A stretch of DNA of 64,000 nucleotides from Actinomycetota bacterium (GCA_020637055.1 JACJWR010000001.1:744001-808000), one strand, 5' to 3'. Numbered from the stretch's first letter, positions 32,214 to 41,968 are shown. A program made the numbers and translations. The notes: generated by a model not told the origin, from the letters alone.

Positions 32214-34499
32214 ATGGCAATCCGCGTGCCCCGCTTCAAGCCGAATTTCCATGTCACGTCCGTTCCCGGGCAGGGGACCTTCCTGCTCACGGAGGTCGTG
32301 CCCAGCGTGCTCAGCGGTGAGATCTACGAAGCCGTCTGCCCGCTGATCGACGGCACCCGGTCGGCCGATGAGATCGCCGCGGAACTCAAGGGCACCGTGC
32401 AACCCGCAGAGGTGTACTACGCCCTCGGCCTGCTGGAGAAGCGGGGCTATTTGGAGTCGGCCGAAGCTGCGACCGAGCCGGGTACCGCGGCCTTCTGGCT
32501 GAGCCTCGGTCAGGACCCCGCCGACGTTGTCCCACGGCTGGAGGCCAACCCGGTGCGGCTCGTCACCTTGGGGGCCGTGGATCGCCAGGCCGCCGAGGCC
32601 GCGCTCACCTCCGCCGGTCTGACGCTGTCCGACGCCGGTGGGACCACCGTGGTGATGACCGACGACTACCGCTACCCCGAGATCGACGACATCGATGCCA
32701 AGATGCTGGCGAACGAGCAGCGCTGGGCGCTGGTGAAGCCCACCGGGGTCTATCCCTGGATCGGCCCCTTCTTCTCGCCCGATGCGCCCGGCTGTTGGCG
32801 TTGCCTGCTCGACCGCATCAACATGAACTACATGGCCGACACCTTCGTGCTCGAGCAGGCCAAGACCACGCCGGTGACCGCGTTGTCCTACAACCCGGCC
32901 GCGGTCGCGACCGTGATGAATCTCGCGGCGGTGGAGTTGGCGAAGTGGATCGGCACCGGGAGCACCGAACTGGTCAACACGATCCTGTCGCTTTCGCTGG
33001 GCTCGCTCAACACCGAGCAGCACACCGTGGTGCACCGACCGCAGTGCCGCCGCTGCGGCGAGGAGGATTACCGTCAGCGCCGCACTAAGTTCCGGGACCC
33101 GCAGCCGATCGAGTTGCAGTCCCGACCCCACCTGCACAGCGCCGACGGTGGCCACCGCACCGCCAGTGCGGAGGAGACCCTGCACCGGTACCAACACCTG
33201 GTGAGTCCGATCACCGGTGTGGTGTCGAGGCTGCAAAGTGTCTCCCGCGACGACCATCCGGTGATCCACGCCTACTCCGCGAGCCATAACTGGGCCACCC
33301 ACCCGGACAGCCTGTCGTTCATGCGCCACACCTTGCGCTCGCAATCCGGGGGCAAAGGCACCTCGGAGATCCAGGCGAAGGTGGGCGCCATGGCGGAGGC
33401 CTTCGAGCGCTACAGCGGGGTGTTCCGGGCGGACGAGATCCGCAAACGCGCCACCATGGCCGAGTTGGCCGCCGAGGGTCTGGAGTACGTGCATCCGCAC
33501 GACATCACGACGTTCAGCGATGCCCAGTACGCCCGACGCAAGGAGATCAACGCCGAGGGCAACTCGTTCCAGATCGTGCCGGAACCGTACGACGAGTCAC
33601 TGCCGGCGGACTGGTCGCCGATGTGGGCGCCGACCAGGAACACGTTCGTCTGGGTGCCCACCGGCCTGCTCTACTACTCCTACAACAAGCTCGCGCCACA
33701 CGACACCCCGAACCGCCTGGCCTACTACGCCGACTCCAACGGCTGCGCCGCCGGGAACACCCGCGAGGAGGCAGCGCTGCAGGCGCTGCTCGAGTTGGTG
33801 GAACGCGATGCCGTGGCGACCTGGTGGTACAACCAGGTGCGGCGGCCGCAGGTGAACCTGGACGACCTCGAAAGCCCGTATCTGGCCGACCTGCGGGAAT
33901 GGTTGGACGCCCAGGGCCGCGACCTGTGGGTGCTGGACATCACCAACGACATCGGCATCCCGGTGTTCGCCGCGGTCTCCCTGCTGCGGGAACCGCGGGC
34001 CAACGGCAGCGAGAACATCGTGATCGGGTTCGGCGCCCACGTGGAACCCAGGGTGGGCATCATGCGGGCCGTCACGGAGGTGAACCAGTTCTTCGCCAGC
34101 CTCTTCGCGCTGGGCGAGGACGACCTCGCCACCGCCTTCGACCCGGGCGCCGTGCAATGGTGGAACGAGGCCAACACGGTGGAGAAGGCCTACCTGTTGC
34201 CGGCCGAGGGGATGGCGCCGGAGCCGCTGTCGGCGATCCCCGACTTCACCAGCGATGACCTGCTCACGGAATTGCAGACCGTGATCGAGAAGATCGAGGC
34301 GCGCGGGCTGGAGGTGCTACTGCTCGACCAGACCCGACCCGACGTGAACTTTCCGGTAATCAAGGCGATCGTGCCCGGGATGCGCCACTTCTGGGCCCGA
34401 CTCGGCCCGGGTCGGCTCTACGACGTGCCGGTGGAACTCGGATGGCTCGATTCGCCCACAGCGGAGGCCGAACTCAACAAGACGCCGGTCTTCTTCTAG
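32214..34499 (+). CDS. TOMM cyclodehydratase: leader-binding/E1-like domain fused to YcaO
   Basis: A 761-residue fusion. The N-terminal half, beginning with a winged-helix-like leader-recognition region (about 1-85), contains CWRC (Cys194, Cys197) and CRRC (Cys278, Cys281), the zinc tetrad of cyclodehydratase C proteins. The C-terminal half (about 330-761) is a YcaO domain with the nucleotide motifs SGGKG (378-382), AEAFERYSG (394-402) and NGCAAGNTREEAALQALLEL (510-529). The enzyme would use ATP to turn Cys/Ser/Thr of the precursors into azolines. The C terminus ends KTPVFF and lacks the PxPxP tail common in azoline-forming YcaO proteins. It lies 81 bases after the precursor-side hairpin. Confidence 0.93.
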   Translation: MAIRVPRFKPNFHVTSVPGQGTFLLTEVVPSVLSGEIYEAVCPLIDGTRSADEIAAELKGTVQPAEVYYALGLLEKRGYLESAEAATEPGTAAFWLSLGQDPADVVPRLEANPVRLVTLGAVDRQAAEAALTSAGLTLSDAGGTTVVMTDDYRYPEIDDIDAKMLANEQRWALVKPTGVYPWIGPFFSPDAPGCWRCLLDRINMNYMADTFVLEQAKTTPVTALSYNPAAVATVMNLAAVELAKWIGTGSTELVNTILSLSLGSLNTEQHTVVHRPQCRRCGEEDYRQRRTKFRDPQPIELQSRPHLHSADGGHRTASAEETLHRYQHLVSPITGVVSRLQSVSRDDHPVIHAYSASHNWATHPDSLSFMRHTLRSQSGGKGTSEIQAKVGAMAEAFERYSGVFRADEIRKRATMAELAAEGLEYVHPHDITTFSDAQYARRKEINAEGNSFQIVPEPYDESLPADWSPMWAPTRNTFVWVPTGLLYYSYNKLAPHDTPNRLAYYADSNGCAAGNTREEAALQALLELVERDAVATWWYNQVRRPQVNLDDLESPYLADLREWLDAQGRDLWVLDITNDIGIPVFAAVSLLREPRANGSENIVIGFGAHVEPRVGIMRAVTEVNQFFASLFALGEDDLATAFDPGAVQWWNEANTVEKAYLLPAEGMAPEPLSAIPDFTSDDLLTELQTVIEKIEARGLEVLLLDQTRPDVNFPVIKAIVPGMRHFWARLGPGRLYDVPVELGWLDSPTAEAELNKTPVFF

Positions 34500-34513
34500 T
34501 GGGGCAACTGGCG

Positions 34514-35905
34514 ATGGAACCCACCCTTCGGCTGTCCCCGCAGGCGACGTTCGTGCCGGGGGAACGGGCCGGGGCTGAATCCCGGATCGAGACTCCTCGC
34601 GGTCCGCTGCGCCTGCGCGACCTCTCCGCCACGCAGGCGGAGATGCTGGCGGCGTTGGCCACTGGTGGTACTGAGTCGTCGTTGGTTGCGCTTTCCCCTG
34701 ATGTCGAAGTGCAGATGTGGTTGCGTATGACATTGGAGCGGTTGATCGGCCTCGGCATCATCGACCGTGAACTCGACGGCCTGGCCAGGGTCGAAGTGAT
34801 CGGGGACGGCTACCGCAGCAACGGTCGCCGGCTGCCTCCGGAGGCGCCGTTCCGGCTGAGTCGCTTCGCCTATCTGCGGCAGGAAGACGGCAAGGCAGTG
34901 CTCGAATCGCCGCGGGCCTTGGTCCGGATCGTGCTGCTCGATTGGCGCGGTGGCGCGCTGGTAGGGGCCATCACCGGTCGAACCGTGCTGAACGAAGTGA
35001 CCTGGCCGCAGGGCATCGATCCGCAGGTCGCCGCTGCTTTCGCCAACGTGCTCTTCAGCGAAGGATTCCTGGAACCGGTGGATGCGCCGGTGCCGCCCAT
35101 CGAGGAGGCGCAGGCGCTCGCCGAGTGGTCGTTCCACGACCTGCTGTTCCACCAACGATCGCGGCAGGGCAGGCACCGCTACCCATACGGCGCGTCCTAT
35201 CGATTCGAAGGTGTGCGTGAACCGTTGCCGGCGGTGAAACCGCGAGGTGAAGGTGACTTCCTGGTGCTGCCGACGCCGAATCTCGACGCCCTCCGCGCCG
35301 CCGACCCGCCGTTCGCCGAGGTGGTGGAGAGCAGGCGATCGTGGCGGTCGAATGGTCCGCAACCGTTGACCGCCGGGCAGTTGGGGGAGTTCCTCTACCG
35401 CAGCGCCCGCGTGCGGGGCCGCCGGGGTACCGAGCACGAGGAGATCAGCAGTCGGCCATATCCCGGCGGCGGCGCCGACTACGAGTTGGAGGTGTACTGC
35501 CTCATCAACCGCGTCGAGGGAATCGAGCGGGGGCTGTACCACTACGACCCGCTGGAGCACGGACTCGAGTGGATCTGCGGTTGGACCGATCAGGTGGCGG
35601 CGGTGGCAGTGGACACCTGCCGGAAGGCTCCGCCAGGACAGATACCGGACGTGCAGTTCGCGATCACAGCCCGCATGATGCGGCTAACCTACAAGTACGA
35701 ATCGATCCCGTACTCGGTGGTGCTCAAGGACACCGGAGTGCTGATCCAGACCTTCTACTTGACGGCCACCGCGATGGGGCTCGCACCGTGCGCGGTTGGG
35801 GGCGGCAACAGCGAGTTGTTCGCGGCCGCGAGCGGGCTGTCGGCCTTCACCGAGCCGCAAGTGGGAGAGTTCTTGCTCAACACCCAGAACCCTGACGAAG
35901 CCTGA
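34514..35905 (+). CDS. SagB-type FMN-dependent azoline dehydrogenase
   Basis: About 463 residues from the ATG at 34514; a GTG at 34499, overlapping the YcaO stop by one base, is an alternative. The C-terminal nitroreductase domain holds VVESRRSWRSNGPQPLT (about 267-283), SSRPYPGGGADYELEVYCL, YHYDPLEHGLEWI, YKYESIPYSVVLKDTGVLIQTFYLTATAMGLAPCAVGGG. SagB proteins use FMN to oxidise azolines to azoles after cyclodehydration. The N-terminal half (about 1-250) is a divergent repeat-like region typical of longer SagB forms. The stop lies inside the end of the convergent ABC gene (29-base overlap). Confidence 0.88.
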   Translation: MEPTLRLSPQATFVPGERAGAESRIETPRGPLRLRDLSATQAEMLAALATGGTESSLVALSPDVEVQMWLRMTLERLIGLGIIDRELDGLARVEVIGDGYRSNGRRLPPEAPFRLSRFAYLRQEDGKAVLESPRALVRIVLLDWRGGALVGAITGRTVLNEVTWPQGIDPQVAAAFANVLFSEGFLEPVDAPVPPIEEAQALAEWSFHDLLFHQRSRQGRHRYPYGASYRFEGVREPLPAVKPRGEGDFLVLPTPNLDALRAADPPFAEVVESRRSWRSNGPQPLTAGQLGEFLYRSARVRGRRGTEHEEISSRPYPGGGADYELEVYCLINRVEGIERGLYHYDPLEHGLEWICGWTDQVAAVAVDTCRKAPPGQIPDVQFAITARMMRLTYKYESIPYSVVLKDTGVLIQTFYLTATAMGLAPCAVGGGNSELFAAASGLSAFTEPQVGEFLLNTQNPDEA

Positions 35906-36422
35906 CGTCCCGGAGCACGTCCATGGTGGCCTCCTGGATGGCGAGGTAGTCGATCGTCGCAGCCGGTTGCCATTCGGCGGTGCCGTCGGCGACGACGAGC
36001 GCCGATCCGCCGAGCCGCCGGGTGAGGGGATGGTCGTGGGTGGAGATGACGACGGTCGTCTCGGCGGCGGCGAGCAGGGTGCCGAGTTCGACGGCCGATG
36101 GTTCGTCGATCTGCTTGGTCGGTTCGTCGAGGAGCAGCACGTCGGGTCTGTGGGCGAGCATGCGACGCACGGCGGCCAGCCGGTCGGCGCCTCGCGGCGC
36201 GTGTGTCCACGCCTGGCCGTGGTGGAAGACTCGGCGCAATCCGGGGGCCCGCCACAGCCGCCCGGAGTCGAGTGCGAGCGTGCCGGCGAGCAACTCGAGC
36301 AGCGGGGATTTCCCCGCCTGTGACGGCCCCACCACGCAGGTGATCCCGCCCCGCGGGACATCGACGGTGATCCCGCGCAGCGAACGCACCGAGACGTCCC
36401 GAAGGCGGTATGCCGAACTCAC
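35877..36422 (-). CDS. Small degenerate ABC-type ATPase of the NHLM locus
   Basis: Only 181 residues, shorter than a full ABC domain. The Walker A reads GPSQAGKSPLL, with Pro in place of the usual Thr/Ser after GKS, and I cannot find a LSGGQ-like signature. A Walker B, LLLDEPTKQID, and a switch His (STHDHP) remain. It may couple to another transporter or be inactive. It shares four bases with the preceding NHLM ABC gene (36419-36422) and is the last gene of the export operon. Confidence 0.75.
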   Translation of the reverse strand: MSSAYRLRDVSVRSLRGITVDVPRGGITCVVGPSQAGKSPLLELLAGTLALDSGRLWRAPGLRRVFHHGQAWTHAPRGADRLAAVRRMLAHRPDVLLLDEPTKQIDEPSAVELGTLLAAAETTVVISTHDHPLTRRLGGSALVVADGTAEWQPAATIDYLAIQEATMDVLRDVRLRQGSGC

Positions 36423-38914
36423 GAGATCTGCCGCTTCGCCAGCGCGGTGAACTCACCGCCGGCCGCCATCAACTCGTCGTAGTTGCCCTGCTCCACGACT
36501 TTGCCGGCCACCATCACCAGGATGCGGTCGGCGCTTTTGATGGTGGAGAGCCGATGCGCCACCACGATCCGGGTGGCGCCGAGCTCGTTCATGGCTTCGG
36601 TCACCTTCTCCTGAGCCCGGTTGTCCAACGCGCTCGTCGCCTCGTCGAGGATGATCACAGCCGGTTTGCGCACCAGCGCGCGGGCCAGCAGGATCCGCTG
36701 TGCCTGGCCGCCGGAGACCAGTTGCGGATCGACCAGAGTCTGCATCTTCATCGGCATCGCCCGGATGTCGTCGGCCAGGGCGGCCTGCTCGGCCGCCTCC
36801 CAGGCGTCGGCCTCGGTGCCATTGCTGTTCCCGAGAATGTTCTTGATCAGGGGGCCCCGCATGATCTGGCCGTTCTGCACCACGACGCCCATCTGGCGAC
36901 GGACCAAGTCATGATCGAGGTCGTCCAGCGATTGGCCGTCGAGGAGCACCTGGCCGTCCTGCGGGCTGTCGAATCCCAGCAGCAGTCGGATGGTCGTCGA
37001 CTTGCCGGAACCCGACGGTCCCACCAGGGCCACCATCTCCCCAGGAGCCACCGAGAAGCTCAGCCGGTCGAGCACGATCGGGGAGTTCTCGTCGTAGCGG
37101 AAACTGACGTCGGCCAACGCCACGTGTCCCTTGAGTCGGCCGGGGTCGGCCTTGTCGGTGTTGCTCTCCGGTGTCGCGGCCATCAACGGATTCAGCAGGC
37201 GGAAGATCGGCTCCGCCGAACCGAGCGGCAGCAGCACCGAGGTCAATGCCGAAAACGCCCCGAAACTGGCGCTGAAGGCGGCGAGGAACGCCAAGTAGGT
37301 CGCGGGTTCGATATCGGCCGGGCCCCGTCCGGAACGGGCCAGGATGATGCCCACGAAACCTGCTGTGGCGAGGCCGGTGATGAGGAAGATCCATCCCCGC
37401 ACCCGCCCGATCACGTTGGTCATCCGGGAGATCGCCACCACCTGCTGGCGGACGAGGTCGAGGTAGCGGCTCTGCATGCGTTCGGCCGCGCCGGCGAGGC
37501 GCACCTTGCCGATTCCGACCAGCACCTGCACCACCCAGGAGGTGCTTGCCAGTTGGGCGGTGACGGACTGCCAGTACATGCGCTGGATCTCCCGGATGGC
37601 CACCACCATGACCGCGATGGTGACCAGCAGCGCAGCGAGACCGGCCCAGCCGAGGGCGGGGTCGTACCAGAACATCAAGCCGACGTTGACCAGGCTGAAC
37701 ACCGCCGCCAGCACGCCCCCGATGACCTGCACGTTCACCAGCTGCTGCAACGCATCGACGGCCATCACGCGGACCGCGAGGTCGCCGCTGGAGTAGTCAC
37801 GGAAGAAGCTGGCGGGCATCGCGAGTACCCGGTCCCAGAAGGAGGTCTGCACCCGTTCGATGGAACGTTGGGTGACCCGCGACATGGCCCGGTATTGGAC
37901 GAACGAGAAGGCGCCCGCGGCGAAGGCGGCGAAGGTCAACGCGATGCCACCCTGGACGATCAGGCCCCTTTCACCTCCTGGCACCCATACGCCGAGGATC
38001 GTGTTGGTCAGAACCGGGGTGAGCAGGCCCAGGATGGCGACGATCGCTGCCATCGCCAAGGTCCACGACCACTCCGACGCCATCCCGCGCATCGCGAGCG
38101 CGCCGACGTCGCGCGGTGTCACCGGTCGATTGCGGTTCAAGCCGGGGTAGATCTGCAGCGCCTCGGGGCCGAGTCGTGCGCGCACCTCGGGGGTCACCGG
38201 GAGCGGCCTCTCGCCCAACTCGCCGGGGATGAAGTAGCCGTTGTGGCCGGGTATCAGAGCGACCGGCTGGTGTCCGTCCAGCAAGGCCAGCAGGGCATGA
38301 GCCCGAGGCTTCGACCACCCGTCGGCGAGTCGGACCGGGCGGTATCGCAGTCCGCTGGCGTGGGCGATGGCCGCGACCTGGACCATCGGATCGTCGTCGG
38401 TGGGCGGTCGTTGCGGTGCGGTGACGGTGAAGCCTTCGAACTTGCCGATGTCGCGCAGGGCACGCATCACCGGGGTGGGAGTGTCGTCGGCCAGTCGTGC
38501 CGCGGGGTTCCGGATGGCGACCACTGCCCTGCGGTAGGCGGAATCGAGCATCGCCGAATCCTGCTCACCTGCGGATTCGATCTCGTCGCGCCGAGCCTTT
38601 GCCCGCCAGGCCACGATGGCGTCGTAGGGATCCTGCCCCGGATCGACGACGACATCCGGGTGGGCGTGCGTCACCGCCGTACGGAAGTCGGCGATATCGC
38701 CATCGGCCATCGGATCGTCGGAGGTGGCCAGCACGGCGTCAATCCTGGGCACCACCAGCAGCCTGCCGGACGCCGGCGGCGGAACCTGGGCGGGTGCGGT
38801 GACACTCAGCACCGGCACGAGGGCGCCTTCGGCGTCCACGAAAACGTCTGCGATGCCGGCCGATACCACCACGGAGGTGCCTCCGGTGGCAGCCAGCACG
38901 TCACGTGCCGACAT
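36419..38914 (-). CDS. NHLM-type ABC transporter with large N-terminal domain
   Basis: An 831-residue protein. The first 270 residues are a soluble region without an obvious peptidase catalytic Cys. This precedes five to six helices and an ABC domain with Walker A GPSGSGKSTTI, signature LVSGGQAQRI and Walker B VIILDEATSALD, plus the switch AHRLSTI. This is the arrangement of the second NHLM exporter protein (the non-peptidase partner), found with NHLP-type RiPPs. It should form a transporter with the C39 protein encoded upstream, whose gene overlaps its start by 14 bases (38901-38914). Confidence 0.9.
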   Translation of the reverse strand: MSARDVLAATGGTSVVVSAGIADVFVDAEGALVPVLSVTAPAQVPPPASGRLLVVPRIDAVLATSDDPMADGDIADFRTAVTHAHPDVVVDPGQDPYDAIVAWRAKARRDEIESAGEQDSAMLDSAYRRAVVAIRNPAARLADDTPTPVMRALRDIGKFEGFTVTAPQRPPTDDDPMVQVAAIAHASGLRYRPVRLADGWSKPRAHALLALLDGHQPVALIPGHNGYFIPGELGERPLPVTPEVRARLGPEALQIYPGLNRNRPVTPRDVGALAMRGMASEWSWTLAMAAIVAILGLLTPVLTNTILGVWVPGGERGLIVQGGIALTFAAFAAGAFSFVQYRAMSRVTQRSIERVQTSFWDRVLAMPASFFRDYSSGDLAVRVMAVDALQQLVNVQVIGGVLAAVFSLVNVGLMFWYDPALGWAGLAALLVTIAVMVVAIREIQRMYWQSVTAQLASTSWVVQVLVGIGKVRLAGAAERMQSRYLDLVRQQVVAISRMTNVIGRVRGWIFLITGLATAGFVGIILARSGRGPADIEPATYLAFLAAFSASFGAFSALTSVLLPLGSAEPIFRLLNPLMAATPESNTDKADPGRLKGHVALADVSFRYDENSPIVLDRLSFSVAPGEMVALVGPSGSGKSTTIRLLLGFDSPQDGQVLLDGQSLDDLDHDLVRRQMGVVVQNGQIMRGPLIKNILGNSNGTEADAWEAAEQAALADDIRAMPMKMQTLVDPQLVSGGQAQRILLARALVRKPAVIILDEATSALDNRAQEKVTEAMNELGATRIVVAHRLSTIKSADRILVMVAGKVVEQGNYDELMAAGGEFTALAKRQIS

Positions 38915-41117
38915 CGCCGCCCTCGCCGGCGTCGCTCACGAGTTGGTAGTACTCGCCCTGTGCAGCCATCAGGTCGTCGTGGGTGCCACGTTCGACCACG
39001 GATCCACCCCGGCCGAGCACCACGATCTCGTCGGAGTCCCGAATCGTCGACAGTCGGTGGGCGATGATCAGGCAACTGATGCCGCGGGCCCGCAACGCAT
39101 CGTCGACCGCCTTCTCGGTGTCGTCGTCCAATGCGCTGGTGGCCTCGTCAAGCACCAGGCAACGGGGATTCGTGGCCAGCGCCCGGGCGATCTCGAGGCG
39201 CTGGCGTTGACCGCCGCTGAAGTTGCGGCCGTCCTCATCCACTCGTGTGTCCAGGCCCCCGGGACGCGCCAGCACATCGTCCAGGATCTGCGCGTCGCGG
39301 AGCGCCTGGACCACGTCCTCGGTGGGGATCGCCGTGTTCCAGAGCGTCACGTTCTGCCGGACCGTCCCCTCGAAGAGCACGATGGTCTGGTCCACTTTCG
39401 CCAGCACCCCGGTGAGCGCGCCGGGGGCGTAGTCCGTCAACGGGGTGCCGTCGAATTCCACCCGCCCCGACCAGGGTTCGAGCAGACCCACCGCGATCTC
39501 CCCGATCGTGGTCTTGCCGGCCCCGGTGGTCCCGACCAGCGCGATGCGGGAGCCGGGCCGCAGGTCGAGGCTGAAGTCGGTGATCACCGGCCGATGAGTG
39601 CTGCTGTAGCCGAAGGTGACGTGGTCGAGAGTGATCCGACCCTGGGGCCGGTCGAGAGATTGCGTTCCGGGTGAGGTGAGGCTGGGGTCCTCGGGAACCC
39701 GGGTGACATCGTCGAGGGACTCCAGATTGGCGTTGATGACCTGGAGTTGGGAACCGGTGGCCATGAGGGTCTGGATCGGCGAGTTGAGGTTGGCTGCGAG
39801 CGTGAACATCGCGAGCAGGGCGCCGAGGCTGAAACTCCCGCTGAGCACGAGCAGACCGCCGATCACCAGGATTGAGGCGCTGGTGAGCGAGATCAGCACG
39901 GTCGGCACCGAACCCAGCAGGGCGGTGGCATTGACCAGTTGCGCCTGCGCCGAGACGTACTGAGCCTGTTGCCCGGCGAGGGAGTCGAACACGTCGTCCT
40001 CACCGCCGGTGGCCTTGATGGTTTCGATGCTGCGCACCGAGGCGACCGTGGTTCCACGGAGGTTGTTCTGGGCGTGGATGACTCTGCTCTGCGCCGAGCG
40101 GCGCCGGGTGAGCACCACCTGCAGCGTCAGCACGTTGAGCAGCGACAGCGCCAGGACGACGAGGGCGATCGCCCACTGGTAGTAGAAGAGGAGAATCGCG
40201 TAGCCGATCAGGCTGAGCAGCGCGATCCCGGCCGAAGCGATCTGGGAGGCCAGCAACTGGGCGACGCCGACGTTGTAGGTGACTCGCTGGGAGAGGTCGC
40301 CGGCCGAACGTTGCAGGTAGAACAGGATCGGCATCCGCATCAGGTGGTCGAGGAAAGATGCGCTGCCCACCAGCGAGAATTTGGTCTGCAGCCGGGTCAA
40401 TACCCCGAACTGCAGCACGGTCAGGCCACCGCGCAGCAGGCCCACCATGACGAAAGCCCCGATCAGAGCCGGGACCACCGCCACGTCGCCCCCGACGAGG
40501 TAGTCGTTCACGACCATCTGCGACAGCGGTGCGATGAGCAGTCCGAGCAACATCACCAGCAAGCCCGCAAGGATCGCGAACGTCGTGCCCCGCTTGCTGT
40601 GGCGCAGCCGCTCGGCCAGCGGCTTGGTCACGCGGAAAGGATGACCGCCACGGGTGAAGTCCTTGGTCGGCGTGAAGGTGAGTGCGGCGTCCGAATACTC
40701 CTCGGCGAACTCCTCGGTGGTCAGGCGGTAGCGTCCGCTGCCCGGGTCGTTGATGTAGAAGTGTCCGCCGTGGGCGCCTTCCAGGACGACGAAGTGTGAG
40801 CGCCGGAACCACACGATGGCGGGCACCGAGAGTCCTTCCAGCTTCGACATCGGGCCGAGGTGCCCCTGGCCCTCGAGCCCGTATTTCTCGGCCCCGTGCA
40901 CGATGTCGAGGGCGGTGGCGCCGTCCCTGGAGATTCCGGTGGCGTTGCGCAGTTCGGTCAGCGGCACCCACCGCCCGTAGTGCGCCAGGATCATGGCCAA
41001 TGCCGCGGCGCCGCACTCCACCTGCGACATCTGGTTGACGGTCGGCACGCGCTCCCGCTTGGGGTCGGTGGTCACCGGGTCGGGCGCCGTGCGGGTGGTT
41101 GTGCTCGCGGTGGTCAT
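38901..41117 (-). CDS. NHLM-type C39 peptidase-ABC exporter
   Basis: A 738-residue protein combining three modules. Residues 26-160 are a C39 peptidase: catalytic Cys35 in NQMSQVECGAAALAMI, His in SHFVVLEGAHG and Asp in YINDPGSG. Then come six helices (about 175-450) and the ABC domain with Walker A GTTGAGKTTIGE, signature NFSGGQRQRLEIARAL and Walker B LVLDEATSALDDD. It would cut precursors after Gly-Gly and export the core. The ATG overlaps the membrane-fusion gene stop by four bases (41114-41117). Confidence 0.94.
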   Translation of the reverse strand: MTTASTTTRTAPDPVTTDPKRERVPTVNQMSQVECGAAALAMILAHYGRWVPLTELRNATGISRDGATALDIVHGAEKYGLEGQGHLGPMSKLEGLSVPAIVWFRRSHFVVLEGAHGGHFYINDPGSGRYRLTTEEFAEEYSDAALTFTPTKDFTRGGHPFRVTKPLAERLRHSKRGTTFAILAGLLVMLLGLLIAPLSQMVVNDYLVGGDVAVVPALIGAFVMVGLLRGGLTVLQFGVLTRLQTKFSLVGSASFLDHLMRMPILFYLQRSAGDLSQRVTYNVGVAQLLASQIASAGIALLSLIGYAILLFYYQWAIALVVLALSLLNVLTLQVVLTRRRSAQSRVIHAQNNLRGTTVASVRSIETIKATGGEDDVFDSLAGQQAQYVSAQAQLVNATALLGSVPTVLISLTSASILVIGGLLVLSGSFSLGALLAMFTLAANLNSPIQTLMATGSQLQVINANLESLDDVTRVPEDPSLTSPGTQSLDRPQGRITLDHVTFGYSSTHRPVITDFSLDLRPGSRIALVGTTGAGKTTIGEIAVGLLEPWSGRVEFDGTPLTDYAPGALTGVLAKVDQTIVLFEGTVRQNVTLWNTAIPTEDVVQALRDAQILDDVLARPGGLDTRVDEDGRNFSGGQRQRLEIARALATNPRCLVLDEATSALDDDTEKAVDDALRARGISCLIIAHRLSTIRDSDEIVVLGRGGSVVERGTHDDLMAAQGEYYQLVSDAGEGGDVGT

Positions 41118-41968
41118 GAGGTTCCGCCGAACAGCAACTGAATCGGGTGGGGCCGGGCGTAGGTGTTCGTCACGTCGAGCACCTGGCCATCGACGGGCCG
41201 CGCGTCAGCGGGAACACTGTCGAGTTGCTCCACGCTCAACTGCACGCGGTAGAGCAGGTCGTCGGAGTCTGCCGTGATGGTCCGTGCCACCCCCAGGGAC
41301 CGAGCGGTCGATTCGATCGCGCTCTCGTCCGCCGGAACGTTGAACACCTGCTCGACCTTGCCGGGGAGGCGATAGGACTGACCCGAACTCAGGTCCGTCC
41401 AACTGAATTCGATCTCGGAATCGGGTGTGTACAACTGCGCCCGGTTCGCCGGTACGAAGGTGGTGGCGAGGGTGCTGGCGCCGTCGGCGGAGGAGTCGAT
41501 GACGAGCAACTCGTCGCCCGGTTGGACTCCGGCTCCATCCACGGTGCTCGAGTCCAGCACCACCCCGGCACGTGGGGCGGTGACGTTCACCGGCGTACCG
41601 CCGTCGAACGGCGTGATCACCGCGACCGTCTGACCAGCGGTGACAGCGTCGCCGGGGGTGACGGACGTGTCTGAGGTTCCCGCGGCCGGGGCCACCACGA
41701 CGTCGGCCGAACCCGGATTGCTGGTCACCGCTGAGTCCTGGGCCACCTGCGGGATCTCCGCGACGAAGGCCCAGACACCTGCCGCCACCATTCCGATCAG
41801 GGCCACCACCAGCGCGATCCAGCCGCCTGTGGTCGTCGTCGCCACCAGCGCGTCCAGCGAGTCGGCAGTCCGTGGAGGCACCTGCAGATCCCGCGACCCT
41901 CCGGTGGCTTTCGGGTCGGATCCGGTGGTGGCGCGGTCGGCGGGACTCACATCGGCGACCGTACCCAA
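41114..41968 (-). CDS. NHLM-type secretion (membrane-fusion) protein, HlyD-like
   Basis: A 284-residue protein. Residues 48-70 (WIALVVALIGMVAAGVWAFVAEI) form one transmembrane helix. Before it is a short cytoplasmic stretch; after it two lipoyl/hairpin-like half-motifs (APAAGTSDTSVTPGDAVTAGQTVAVI near 93-118 and APRAGVVLDSSTVDGAGVQPGDELLVI near 130-156) typical of HlyD/EmrA adaptors. It would link the ABC exporter across the envelope. The start is a TTG at 41968 or a GTG at 41947; neither has a ribosome-binding site. It is the first gene of the export operon, and the 119-base gap to 42087 should hold its promoter. Confidence 0.85.
   Translation of the reverse strand: MGTVADVSPADRATTGSDPKATGGSRDLQVPPRTADSLDALVATTTTGGWIALVVALIGMVAAGVWAFVAEIPQVAQDSAVTSNPGSADVVVAPAAGTSDTSVTPGDAVTAGQTVAVITPFDGGTPVNVTAPRAGVVLDSSTVDGAGVQPGDELLVIDSSADGASTLATTFVPANRAQLYTPDSEIEFSWTDLSSGQSYRLPGKVEQVFNVPADESAIESTARSLGVARTITADSDDLLYRVQLSVEQLDSVPADARPVDGQVLDVTNTYARPHPIQLLFGGTS

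Noticed and set aside
31785..33500. Long minus-strand open frame opposite the second precursor and the YcaO gene
   Set aside because: The plus-strand products have clear family motifs and ribosome-binding sites, so this is a shadow.
35877..36422. Calling the small ABC ATPase a pseudogene
   Set aside because: Its frame is intact, tightly coupled to the upstream gene, and ends within sagB as if under selection; only some motifs are lost.
36410..39067. Very long open frame on the plus strand opposite the NHLM ABC genes
   Set aside because: It is antisense to genes with full ABC motifs; its translation is rich in His, Asp and Arg and shows no known motif. Such open frames are common in GC-rich DNA.
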